Part shown: positions 10,265-20,800 of the stretch, in pieces
Position numbering within the stretch: position 1 is the first letter of the stretch
How the letters are laid out: each line of letters begins with the position of its first letter
Program-made: the position numbers and the translations under genes
Assembly: GCA_025201765.1 (NCBI GenBank)
Contig: MU623633.1
Location: 1-24,400 of the forward strand
DNA: 24,400 nt
DNA from: Daldinia sp. FL1419
Taxonomy: Eukaryota > Ascomycota > Sordariomycetes > Xylariales > Hypoxylaceae
Direction: 5' to 3'
Notes under the pieces: generated by a model
Told to the model about the DNA's origin: nothing
Databases searched by the model: none
What the model saw: only the letters and a program-made list of their open reading frames with translations

Positions 10265-10609
10265 CAGTAGGGGCGCTAAAAATTGTATCTAATCAGAAAT
10301 TATTAAGATGTAGTTACATGTTTTTACAGCAAAATTTGCTTGTGTTATAAGTACCAACATTTATTAGTTTTATAAATCAATATAATATACTTTTTATAAC
10401 AAAAACATTAAAAATATCAGTTAAAAAATTATTATAATAAAATATAATAAAATATATATTTATTAAAATTAATTATTATTTATTATAATTTAGAATTAAG
10501 TGTTTTATTGTATTAAATAGATTTTTATGGTATTAGGTGAGGCTATTTTTGTTATATATGAGCTTTTGGACCAATCAAACTACTAGTAGATTTTTAGCCC
10601 GCCCCACTG
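10265..10609. mobile_element. Mariner-like MITE, 345 bp
   Basis: Left end CAGTAGGGGCGCTAAAAAT (10265) and, on the reverse strand, right end CAGTGGGGCGGGCTAAAAAT (from 10609) are imperfect inverted repeats of about 20 bp. CAGTGGGG-type ends are typical of fungal Tc1/mariner elements such as impala. The left flank is TA (10263-10264); the right flank is TG, so a TA duplication is only half preserved. The interior is AT-rich with no reading frame, hence a non-autonomous element. Confidence 0.6.
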
Positions 10610-11041
10610 TGTCATTCTTGCACCTTATGGAATAACAATAGGTTCTAAATTTTAATAATATAATCTTGGCATTTTGCACCCAAAATTGCTAAAGAAACAA
10701 CTTATTCAATTCAATATAATCAATATAAATAAAATTGCAAGAATTCAGGAAAAATAACTAATAAATTCTATTTTGAATTACTTATTTATTTTTATTTTTA
10801 TTATTTTTATATCCCCAAATTTTATTAAATTATATTGAATATCTTATATTAAAACCAAAATTATAAATACATCTTTAAAATAAATAAAAATCTAAAGCCA
10901 GAAATATATAAAGAAGTTTTTTACAAATAAAATAATATTTTTTATAATTTTTATATTATTGTTTTAATTCTAAAATTATTATATATTCTAAAGGAACTAA
11001 AATGTCAAAATTGTACCATCAAAATTTAGAATTAATTGTAA
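10610..11041. other. AT-rich stretch, no gene
   Basis: AT-rich sequence with several short non-RIPped words (for example TTGGCATTTTGCACCC at 10666-10681) but no frame, terminal repeat or repeat copy that I could match elsewhere in the window. Confidence 0.5.
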
Positions 11042-11157
11042 AATTATTTTTATAATTAAATCACCCCAATTACATAAGTTTAAATTATTCTTATGTTTTT
11101 AATTAAATTTCTTTTTTAATTATTTTTATAACTGAATCACCCTAATTACATAAGTTT
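11042..11157. repeat. Direct repeat of 40 bp, 76-bp period
   Basis: Copies at 11042-11081 and 11118-11157 share 37 of 40 bases; all three differences are transitions. Shared words are AATTATTTTTATAA and AATTACATAAGTTT. A G-rich patch follows (11164-11176). Confidence 0.8.
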
Positions 11158-11253
11158 TTTTTAAGGGAGGGGGGGGTTTTATAGAGGGCTGTAATATAAT
11201 TACATAATTGAAATTATAAAACCTTTATTGGGCTAAACGTACGTATTGAACAG

Positions 11254-11650
11254 GAGTTCTAATAACTCCTACAAGATATGCCCTATACTTCAACTAACCC
11301 ATATTAAACCAGAGGTTGTATGAACTAGAAGATATAAGGTATTTATATCTTAAAGAGGAGAATAAATTAATTAAATAAAAAAACAAATATAAGTAACTAT
11401 TTACTAATAATAACACATTATAAGAAAATATCTTTAAAAAGGAAATCAAAATTATATATTTTTATATAAAAATTTTATAGAAAAATTAAATTATAGAACC
11501 TAATAAATCTTTATTAATTAAATAAAAAAGATAATTTTTAAAGATTTATTTATATTTAAATGAATTATAGAACCTAAAAGGGTTTAGTTTTAAAAAGGAA
11601 ATAAAATTTTTACAAGGTAATATTTATAACCTAATTATTTTATATCAGTT
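11254..11650 (+). repeat. Dispersed copy 1 of the coding module (degraded)
   Basis: Same unit as in the 6-10 kb array, with parts A and B in order. Translation gives GVLITPTRYALYFN, stop, PILNQRLYELEDIRYLYLKE, then further segments such as FKKEIKIIYFYIKIL. Stops are TAA/TAG where Gln fits. The first half is less mutated than in the copy at 14484, while the second half is more mutated. It starts with a short inverted repeat, GGAGTT-CTAAT-AACTCC (11256-11272). Protein family unknown. Confidence 0.7.
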
Positions 11651-11917
11651 TAAAATTCCCCAAAATTAACAATATTAAACCTTTAACAAATTAATTTTAA
11701 TAAAAAGAATTAGAAAAATAATCTAAGAAATTAATTATAATATTATATAAAATTAAATTAAAGAAAAATAATAATCTTAAACCTAAATCCTAACTCCCCA
11801 AATCTCTAAATCGTAATCCTACTACTCCAAATTGGCTGATTAGGCATATTTAAGTATTAGTAACTGATCAACTTGCCATAGCGATAACTGAATGCTAAAT
11901 TCGATAATGCTCCAGCT

Positions 11918-12310
11918 TCAAGCGCTTGGTGACTCTACTAAACACTTATTGGTCTTAATCATGTACTTAACCAGTTGATCAATTATCATTAAATACCCAT
12001 AATTAATAAAAAATTGACTGTAATGGTGGTTTTGTTGGTTTAACAATACTAACTTAACGCTACTAACCTTTTAAACACTTAATGACTCTATTAAATACTC
12101 ATTGATCTCAATTATGTATTTAATAAATTAATCAATTGTATTTAAATATATAAAATTAATTAATTTAGTATAATAATAACTAAATACTTTGACATTATTA
12201 ATATAATAATGATTTAATAACCTTATTCAATATTCTTCATATATACAATAAATTAATTAATTATATTTAAATACCTAAAACTAATTAACTTATTATAATA
12301 AGTTAAATAT
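11918..12310. repeat. Degenerate tandem repeat, about three units of 125-155 bp
   Basis: Units near 11919, 12074 and 12205 share an ordered set of words: a (T/A)ATGACTCTA-like start, ACTCATTGATCTCAATTATGTA-like middle (split here as ACTCATTG and ATTATGTA), and AATTAATCAATT. Differences are mostly C/T and A/G. The first unit keeps more GC (TTCAAGCGCTTGGTGAC at 11917-11933). No coding frame is convincing. Confidence 0.5.
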
Positions 12311-13013
12311 TAAAATTTAATGTTACTAATAATAATATTAATAATTAATAAATAATAATTAATAATAATAATAATATTAAATAAGATTTATATAAAATAT
12401 ATTAATTTAATTAAATAAGATATAAACTTTAAAAAAAAGAAAATGGTATTGTAAAGATAAAAAGAAAAAAAAATATTATAAAAAAAAGAGAGCAAAATTA
12501 ATGCTAATATATATTCTAACTTATGATCGTCACTTAATAAATTAGTAACTACTTTTTGGGTATTTTAATTATAAATAATATCTTTTACTTATATATTATG
12601 GCTTAAGTTTATGGGCTTTTTCCTTTTTCTCCCTCTCTCTTTCTCACCCTCTCTCTTTCCCCAAGCTTATTCTTCAAACCAGAATGTTTGATTTTATTTG
12701 ATTGGCTACCAATTAAGAGGCTCGAAACTGAAAAAGAGCTCCCCAGCTATCAACAAGTATAGTCCGGGACTGGACAAGAAGGATGGAAAAAAAAAATAAG
12801 ATAATAACATAAAGATATTATTATATAATAAATGAAAACAACCTGATTATTAATTGATCATTATATATATAAAAATTAAAAAATTTAAAAACAATATATA
12901 TAAAAAAAAATTTCATATTTATTTTTTTTTCTTTTCTTCTTTTTCTTAAAATACCTAATCTTAATTGTAGGCGGGCAATAATATTATATACCAATTAATT
13001 TAACATTAATTAA
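12311..13013. other. AT-rich DNA with a CT-rich tract and a GC-richer remnant
   Basis: Mostly AT-rich. A pyrimidine tract (12618-12662: repeated CTCTCTTT words) precedes a GC-richer remnant (12690-12790) containing GAGCTCCCCAGCTATC and GTCCGGGACTGGAC, ending in an A-run. The arrangement recalls a gene 5' region or an element end, but no protein or terminal repeat is identifiable. Confidence 0.4.
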
Positions 13014-13187
13014 CTAAATGGGTATAAATAATGTTCTTATACTAGATAGCTTGAATATAATCGCTAATATAGGGTGTGCTAACAGGGGTAAACAATTAGG
13101 CTCAAGATTCTTAGATTGTTCGAACATAATCTTCTTCTTTATAATCTCTTTATAATCATACTCAATATCTATATCTGCTCTTTTTTA
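13014..13187 (-). pseudogene. Possible gene remnant, unknown family
   Basis: A minus-strand frame of 57 codons runs from after TAA at about 13188 to TAG at 13016-13014, encoding segments such as IDIEYDYKEIIKKK, FEQSKNLEPNCLPLLAHP and ILAIIFKLSS. Composition is protein-like (charged, Pro, Cys) for such AT-rich DNA. There is no initiator at the start and stops lie upstream. I do not recognise it; chance cannot be excluded. Confidence 0.3.
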
Positions 13188-13748
13188 GTAACTGTATAAG
13201 GAATCCTACTATATATCGTTTGTATATATGTGGGAGGTTTGTAATAAGGGCAGTAATAAGGGTAAGAGGGGTAGAAATGCTTTAAGAAGAAGTAACGTAC
13301 TAAACCTAGGCTAATTAAATAATATATTAAGTATTTAACTAATTAGTTATTATTTTAAAAGCATAAAAGGAGGTGGTGGAAGGGGTAGAAATATTTTATC
13401 CTAATTAATATAAAAGGTATATTAGGTAGAATTATAAATTTTAACCACATTTTCCATATAAATTAAAGTGATTTTGGCTCCTATTGCAATAATCTTGGCT
13501 TTTAGTTGTATAATTTTAACTTTTAATTATATAATTTTAAAAATATTTAGGAGGGTAATTAATATTGAAATGATAATAGCGTTAAGTATATTCCATTTTT
13601 TCCATATAAATAAATTGATTAAAGTAGTAAGCATTAGTTTTAAAAGTGTATAATATAGAAAATTTCTTCTCTGATTTTTTGTTTTACGATAGTGGCAATA
13701 GATCAACATTATAGCAATAATTGAAATCCTTTTAATGCTAATATTAAA
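13188..13748. other. AT-rich stretch with a degenerate direct repeat
   Basis: Contains two related blocks about 148 bp apart (around 13441-13475 and 13588-13625) sharing TTTTCCATATAAAT and flanking words. Two purine-rich GGGGTAGAAAT blocks (13268, 13382) also repeat. Overlapping frames on both strands at 13468-13709 translate to hydrophobic low-complexity residues and are regarded as products of AT bias. Confidence 0.45.
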
Positions 13749-13994
13749 TTATTTAATCAATCTTATTTTATTTGGTTCAGGCATTATAAACAATTTTATA
13801 TCTATATTTTCAATAATTATTCTTGATTGAATTAGTCCTATCCTATCTGGTTCAGGTACTGCAATCGATCTAAAAAAAACTATAAAATATATTAATCCTT
13901 TAGATCTTTTTTTTAGGTTTCTTCTAGGGTTTTTATACCTTCCTAATTTATCATAAAAATTATATTTTCTTAATTCTAAAATATTGAAATAATA
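13749..13994 (-). pseudogene. Gene remnant with a 26-residue internal repeat
   Basis: An 81-codon open frame on the minus strand ends at TAA 13751-13749 and is bounded upstream by another TAA. It includes LGRYKNPRRNLKKRSKG, then VPEPDRIGLIQ and, 26 residues later, MPEPNKIRLIK. The two DNA copies (around 13829-13875 and 13751-13797) differ mostly by transitions, so the repeat predates the mutations. No start codon. Family unknown. Confidence 0.35.
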
Positions 13995-14483
13995 TTATCC
14001 AATATTACTCTATTTGTTATACATATCGTCTGATCAGGTTATTCCTAAATGTTATATATGTTGCAGGTGCAGTGGGGTATGGTATAAGGGGGGGGGTGAT
14101 GGTGTTAATAGGTTTTTTGATGTTGGCTGTATGAGGGTTTTCGCATCGGGCTTGGTATAAGGTTTCAAAGTTAAATCGACTTTTCTTACTCTTTGTTTTT
14201 TTAGGTTCTCCTAAAGTTATAAAATTTGTTTTAATTAGATAATAATAATTTTAATTAAGGTACTAATAATGATTTTAATTATATTATTGGTCTTTAAAAA
14301 ATGGCCCTAATTAGGACTAATATTTCGGTTTTCAGTTAACCAAATAGTTTTAGTCTTAATAAACCTAATATCGGTTCTGATCAGACGGAAACAATCCTAG
14401 ATAGATGCGGTCGTCATACAAATATTGGTCCTCCTAAGACTAAAGTTGCAGTTTCAAAATATAAGAATGGTTGCCATTAAAAA
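13995..14483. other. Mixed AT-rich and GC-richer remnant, no gene
   Basis: Holds a G-rich patch (14076-14100), an ATGAGGGTTTTCGCATCGGG word (14131-14150), a CCTAATTAGG palindrome (14304-14313), and a remnant 14370-14450 with GATCAGACGG and GATGCGGTCGTC. No coding frame or terminal repeat was recognised. It directly abuts the dispersed module copy at 14484. Confidence 0.4.
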
Positions 14484-14905
14484 GGAACTTTAATAACTCT
14501 TATAGGATATATCTTATATTTTAATTAACCTATATTAAATTAAAGATTATATAAATTAGAAGATATAACGTATTTATATCTTAAGAAAAGGAATAAATTA
14601 ATTGGATAAAAAAATAGATATAAATAATTACTTATTAATAATAATGTATTATAAGAAAATATTTTTAAAAAGGAAATTAAAATTATATATTTTTATATAA
14701 AAATTTTATAAAAAGTTTGAATTATAGAACCTAATAAATTTCCGCTAATTAAACAAAAAAGATAACTCTTAAAGGCCTATTTATATCTAAAAGAGCTATG
14801 AAGCCTAAGAGGGTCTAGCTCTAAGGAAGAGATAGGATCTCTACAGGGTAATATCTATGACCTAATCGCTCTACACCGGTTCAATATAAGAGAAATAACA
14901 GCAAA
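14484..14905 (+). repeat. Dispersed copy 2 of the coding module, second half well preserved
   Basis: Aligns along its length with 11254-11650. The second half retains GC and reads as protein: IEPNKFPLIKQKR, stop, LLKAYLYLKEL, stop, SLRGSSSKEE, GSLQGNIYDLIALHRFN. Only two stops occur in this stretch. The first half is far more AT-converted than copy 1. This is the best window onto the original module sequence, but the family remains unrecognised. Confidence 0.7.
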
Positions 14906-15610
14906 AATAAGTAATAAATAAAATAATATAATAAGATTTATATATTTATAAATCCTAAAGAAGAAAATTATTTATTCTAAATTTAATGAATTTAAAACCA
15001 TTATATATATAATATATTAATTATATAATATCTTTTTTATTTATTACAAAGATCTATAATACCTAATAATATATAACTATCATTTACTCTATTTCTTTCG
15101 ATAAATTATAAATTATAAATTATTATTAATTTTTTATTTTATCTAAACTTCTAAATATAAATTAATTTAATTATTCTTTATTAATACTTTTATAATTTTA
15201 TTAAAAAAGGCTTTTATTATAGTATTAATTAGGTTATAAATTTTATAAATCTAATAAATATCATTTATTTTTCTATTTTTATATAATTATTTTAAAGTTT
15301 TAAAATTTATTATTAATTTTCTTTATTAATAATACCTATTTATATCAAATATTAATTTAAGGAAAATAAATTAGTATAAAGAATGAAAAGGGTTTTAAAG
15401 AATGAGAGATATTCCAATATAATATTAATAATATAAAATATAATATATTTTATATTAAAATCTAAAATTATATTATATATTTTATTAATAAATATATTAT
15501 AAATCATATATTTATAATTAATAAATAATATTATTAATAATTTTAATTTTATTATTTTAATTTATTAATTCATTAATTTTTTATTATTTAAAATAATAAT
15601 ATATTTAATT
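14906..15610. other. AT-rich stretch, no gene
   Basis: Very AT-rich sequence with no repeat copy, frame or terminus that I can support on either strand. Confidence 0.55.
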
Positions 15611-15819
15611 CCCGAAGCTGAACAATATAAGAAGAACCAAGACTGGATCAAGAAGGCATTTAGTTAAGAAGCAACTGGAGCAAGTAAGGTCTTCACGGGT
15701 ATAGCCAAAAGCCTAAGAGCCGCCAACTTGAAGGATGCCCACGCCGACCCACCGTCAGGGCTCGAGCCTGGGTACACCAGGAAGTCACTGAGGATCTGCA
15801 ACGGACCGTTATCGGGGAA
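15611..15819. pseudogene. GC-rich relic island, possibly coding
   Basis: About 210 bp of ordinary GC content in very AT-rich flanks, with sharp edges: TTCCCGA on the left and TCGGGGAA on the right, a short imperfect inverted pair. In the plus frame it reads EAEQYKKNQDWIKKAFS, a stop (TAA 15665-15667), then a further 58 codons including VFTGIAKSLRAANLKDAHAD and GYTRKSLRICNGPLSG. The complementary minus frame is also open apart from one stop, so strand is uncertain. It is not RIP-mutated, so it is either a recent insertion or single-copy DNA. No family recognised. Confidence 0.4.
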
Positions 15820-15880
15820 TAATAAAATATTTAATATTAATTGAATTTCTTAAATAAAAGATTATTATAATAATAATATA

Positions 15881-15916
15881 CTAGTTTTTTTTAGATGAGC
15901 CGCTTTACAGCTCATC
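15881..15916 (-). mobile_element. Helitron 3' end (hairpin + CTAG), minus orientation
   Basis: On the minus strand: GATGAGC, nine-base loop, GCTCATC (stem 15916-15910 with 15900-15894), then an A-run and CTAG (15884-15881), followed by T. This matches the canonical Helitron terminus and the related end at 9905-9939. The element body must extend to higher coordinates, and a minus-strand RepHel pseudogene lies there. Confidence 0.7.
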
Positions 15917-16443
15917 CCATTTTTATTATTTTACACTTCCGATCAGTCCTGAATGCTTTTATATAATCTTATTTAAACCTTTTCTATTTTTTTATTTATT
16001 ATATAATAATATTATATTATTCTTTTATTTTATTAATAAATCATATAATAAAATTATATTATTTTATTTTTTTATTAATAAATTATTATATTATATAATT
16101 ACAAATTTTTATTTTAAATTTAAATTAAAATTATTCTTTTTCAAATACTCCTTTATACCTTTTATAACATAATTAAATTTATTTTAATTATTTTTAACCT
16201 TATTTTTTAACACATATTTATTATATAATAAAATTAAATTCATATCTCTATAAATTATATTCTAATAAATTTATTTATATTAATATTTTATTTTTAATAA
16301 TAATTATAATTGATTTATTTTAAATAAAATTTTTTAAAAATTTATAGGAATTATAAACCTTATGTTATATATTACGTAATTAGGTAAAATCTTATAACTA
16401 TCATTAAATTTAAATTTTTTTAAATTTTAATTAACATTTTATA

Positions 16444-16611
16444 ATGGTTCCCAATATTTGTTCCAATCTAACCTTAACACGTAAAACTGTTACTAATGAG
16501 GTAAATACCTCAAAAGTGCTTATAATGTTTCTTAACCAAACCAGAAAATATACCCAACTTATTGCAGAGGAAAGTAAAGATAAGGATATTCAGCTTTTAA
16601 AAAATCTTTAA
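16444..16611 (+). CDS. Small intact ORF, 55 aa, unknown
   Basis: ATG to TAA frame with no internal stop in a 170-bp patch of noticeably higher GC than its surroundings. It starts MVPNICSNLTLTRKTVTNE and ends AEESKDKDIQLLKNL; hydrophilic, no membrane segment, with a helix-like charged C-terminal part. It lies on the strand opposite to the Helitron's RepHel, inside the element's 3' region. It could be a piece of a captured gene that escaped mutation rather than a functional gene. I do not recognise the sequence, and no promoter is evident. Confidence 0.25.
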   Translation: MVPNICSNLTLTRKTVTNEVNTSKVLIMFLNQTRKYTQLIAEESKDKDIQLLKNL

Positions 16612-16999
16612 TTAGTAATTAATAATCTTAATTAAAATTTTATATTTATTTTTATTTAAGATTTTTATAATAAACCATATTTTTCCTTTTTATATAATTC
16701 AATTTTTAAAATAAATAATTTACCTAAGAAAATATCCCTTAACCTTAAGACTAATACCAATTATATACTTTATATAACTTAATATTTCAAATAGATTTAA
16801 AAAATACATATTAATAATATTATTATTAATATAATGGATAACTTTAATATACATTTTATTATTTTTATTTTTAATTATATTATTTTAAATATTAATAAAA
16901 TTTATAATTTACTATTAAATAATATTTATTTTTTTAATTTTTTTATAAAAATTAAAAATATTATTTTTATGATTTATAATTAAACATTATTTTTATTAA
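16612..16999. other. AT-rich stretch inside the Helitron, no gene
   Basis: Extremely AT-rich with no convincing frame. A CCTTAACCTTAAGAC patch (16738-16752) is the only GC-bearing word. Confidence 0.5.
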
Positions 17000-17375
17000 T
17001 AATTATAAAGGTAATTTTATCCCCTTTTATACCTCTATTTATACTAATCATAAATGTTCACCATATTCAACTATTTATAAATTCATAATTAAAATCATTC
17101 TCCCATCAAATATAACATGTTTGTATTATACAAAAAATAACAATACCTTTTATTATTATATTATTATCCCTAATTGTCTTAATAGGACCTATACCTCTTA
17201 CTATTATAATAACAATGGTAATAAATACTTATACCAACCTAATATATATTTTTATTATTAATCTTTATTAATTATTATTAAAAAATAAATTAATATATTA
17301 TAACTTCATCCAAATATAATAAAATGGGAGATATTTCCACCATTACATTAGCAAGTAGACTAACATTATTCCAAT
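17000..17375 (-). pseudogene. Possible second coding relic in the Helitron
   Basis: One minus-strand frame reads NNVSLLANVMVEISPILLYL and DEVIIY (17371-17290), then, through many TAA/TAG codons, segments such as YNTNMLYLMGE and LNMVNIYD (17110-17040). Stops sit where Gln would fit, as in the RepHel pseudogene. It follows the helicase end by about 530 bp and is on the same strand, so it may be the 3' part of the element's gene set. No family assigned. Confidence 0.3.
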
Positions 17376-17899
17376 TTAAATCAATTAATAATAATAATAT
17401 TTTACCATTATTTTATAAATTTGAAATTATTTAGTAAGAAATTAAAAGGTTAAATAATATAATTAATTAGATTAAATAAAATATAAAGGTAAATATTATA
17501 TGCTTTTATTAATTTTAAAAAATTATTAATAATTTATTTTTTTAGGATAACAATAATATCCAAAATTTTTAATAGGTTTTTTTTTACAGAATTAATTAGT
17601 AAATATTATGAATATTAAATAATATTATAAGTTTAATAATAAATGAAAAAAGGTAAAAATAAGTTATATTATTTCTTTAATTTCTTTAATACCATAATTT
17701 CTTTTAATTATATTTATATAATTATATTAATTATTATTAATTTAAATAATTCATTTTTTTTTAATGATTTATTATTTTTTTTATACGTTAAATAATTATT
17801 ATTTATTTGAATATACATTATTTATTTTGAATATTAATATTATATGACTTTCATTAATTTTTAAAATATTTTAAGATATATTATATTTAAAAAATTTAA

Positions 17900-20800
17900 A
17901 TTTAATTTAGGTAATTTTAATATTCTTAATTTTTAAATGTTTTTAACCCTAGATATTACTATATAAAATTAATTATAAACAAAAGGTGGAAATTATAAAT
18001 TAATATTAATAACATTAAAAGATTAATTTTATAATTTATTTATAATTATAATAAAATAAATTAAAACTAAGAATTATCATTAAGATCACAAAAATAATTA
18101 ATTATTATTATTTTAAATTAATTTTATTTTAAAAATTATATAAACCTTTTTATCAAATTTTTCCCCAATTATTTATATTTTAATATTATATTTTTCAAAT
18201 CAAATAATTACTAATTAAATACCATTATAAAAACCTTTATTAAGATTTAAATTACGTAATAATATAATTAGGATGTTAATCTTTAGTTATAATTTAGTTA
18301 GGGGTATTTCTATTGGTTATAAAGACTATATTATTTCTATTAATGATTAATAAAGATTTTCATTATTTATTATAATATAATTATTAATAAATTAATATAT
18401 TTTAAATTTTTTAAGGATTTTTTAAAATAAATTATTATTAATTATATTAATTAAAATATTATATGTAAATAAAATATATTAAATAGAAAAAGCTGTGAAA
18501 ACTTGATTAGTTATATTTAATAATATTTAAAAATATATGTGATCATATAACTATTAATTATTTTTAAATATCTTTATTAAATTAAATAATGGAGTTATTT
18601 TATTTTATTTAAGATTATAAAAAATTTTACAAAATTATTTAATAAATTTAATATTATTTATATTTGTTTGTATAACCTTTATATTTATAGTAAAAATTAA
18701 TTATTAAAGTTAAATTTATATAAATAAATTTTATAAATAAATATTGATGATTTGTGGGTATAACCTTTTTTAAATTATAAATAAAATTTATGTAAAATCT
18801 CCTTTAAGAAGAGTAAGGATATTATTGAATAATAAATTATTTTTTTGTATATTATATAATATTTTATAAATAATTTTAAAAATATATTTATGTTATATGG
18901 TTATTTTATCTTAAATAATTAGTAATATTTATTGGAAAAATTTGGTAGTTATTAATTTCTATTGAATGAAATAAATTGAATTAATATTAAGCTTAATTGG
19001 AATGTTGAATTATAAATAAATTATCTTCTTTCCAGGTAATAAAAGAATTATTATTCCTGATGAAGTTGCGTATAAGATTATTTTATCTTTTAAATAATAA
19101 TAATGGTAAAGTATTAAATATAAAAAGGTCTTTTTAATTCTAATAATATTTTAAAAGTAAAAATATATATTGTAAAAATTATTTTATATTATTTTTATAA
19201 TTGTTTTAAATATAAAATATTAATATTTATTAAATTTAAATAATATTTAATTTTATAAAACTATTTCTTACTCTTTATTATAATTTAATTCATTACTTAA
19301 AAACTAATTTTTTTCTTCTTTTTTCCAATTATAAATAAAATTAGGGAAATTAATTTCTAATTAATTTTAATTCTTTATAATAATTTACTTAATTAAATAA
19401 AGCCTATAATTAAAATAAATTATTTTAATAAAGATTAATAAATTAGGATAACCTATTATTATCTTTAATAAATTATTATAAAATTAATTTTTATATTTAA
19501 TTTATATATTTAAAAATAATTGGTAATTATTATTATTAATAATGTAAGTAAATATGATCTTTAATTATTTATTAGAAGCAAATATGCTTATTTTTTTAAA
19601 AAAATGTTCTTAATATTCTTTATCTTTTAATAAACCTTATATTTTATAAATTTATTAAAAAATATTATATTAAATACCCTTATAAATAAATAAATCCAAC
19701 CAATTAATAATTTTTAGGATTATTATAAATAATATTTATAGATAAAATCTCTTTTTAACCTTTAGGTGGATAAAATAAATATAACTAATCTTTCCCCTTA
19801 TTTTACACATATATTTAACCTATTTCTCCCCAAAAAACCACCAAAAATTATTAGGAAAGTTTTAATATAAAATATGCCATCCATCTTAATTATTTTTATT
19901 ATAATTAAATTATATAATTAATATCAAATAATTTTATTCAACTATTTATATTAATAATTCTACATTTTTATTTATATTATAAGTTAATTTATCTTTATTA
20001 AAGAGGTAAACAGCCAAAAATTGAATATTAGACTTAATATTATAAATAAAATACTTAAATATTTGATTTATAATTTCAAAAGGCCTAATAAATTAATTAT
20101 ATAAATATTCATTAATTTTATTATAATTTTAAACTTATTAATTAGGATTAATTTATATCTTTTCTATTTATAAATATATAATAATTTTATTATTATTTTT
20201 ATAAATATATTTATAAATATATTTAATAATTTTAATTAAAATATATATTTCTATATTAATATAAATTTAATATTTTTAATTTAGGTAAAAATTATATAGA
20301 ATTACTTAATTATTATTAAATATTTATAATTCCAAATTATTATTAAAGATTTTAATTATAAACTTTTATTTATAAATTGAATAATTATTGGGATTTATTA
20401 TTGTTTTAGTATAGAATAATTTTGAAAAATCCTTAGAATAAATATTCTTAACTATACATAAAAAATTTGGTTTACTTTATTTATAAGATCTATATATTAT
20501 ATTTAAAAATATTACCTTTTATAAAATGTCATCCGGGTTAATATCTGGCCCAGGCACTTCTATATAAATCATTTTATTAATATATATTGGTTATAAATAA
20601 AAATTATAATTAATATTTACTAAAAAGATTAAATAATATATATATAATAAATCTTATTTTTAATATTTAATAATCCACATTAACCCTATATATACCCCAA
20701 AATATAATTATAATTTTATATCCTTTAAAAGTATTATATATTTTTAATTAAAAATTTTTATACTAATGTTGGGTTAATTACTCACAATTTATCCTAAAAA

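Noticed and set aside
10246..10275. tRNA-like GC-rich word near CGAGGTGCGAGAGTGG
   Set aside because: No acceptor stem, anticodon loop or proper B box could be folded, and the downstream part is the MITE terminus.
13468..13709. 61- and 60-codon hydrophobic frames on both strands
   Set aside because: Ile/Leu/Phe-rich low-complexity translation expected from AT-rich DNA, and both strands are open over the same bases.
19036..19720. Plus-strand resemblance to a Ty3/gypsy integrase (RIIIPDEVAYKIILSF; LILILYNNLLN)
   Set aside because: The zinc-binding words fall in different frames with wrong spacing. The minus strand of the same DNA gives a much stronger and ordered series of Helitron helicase motifs, so the integrase reading is a mirror artefact.
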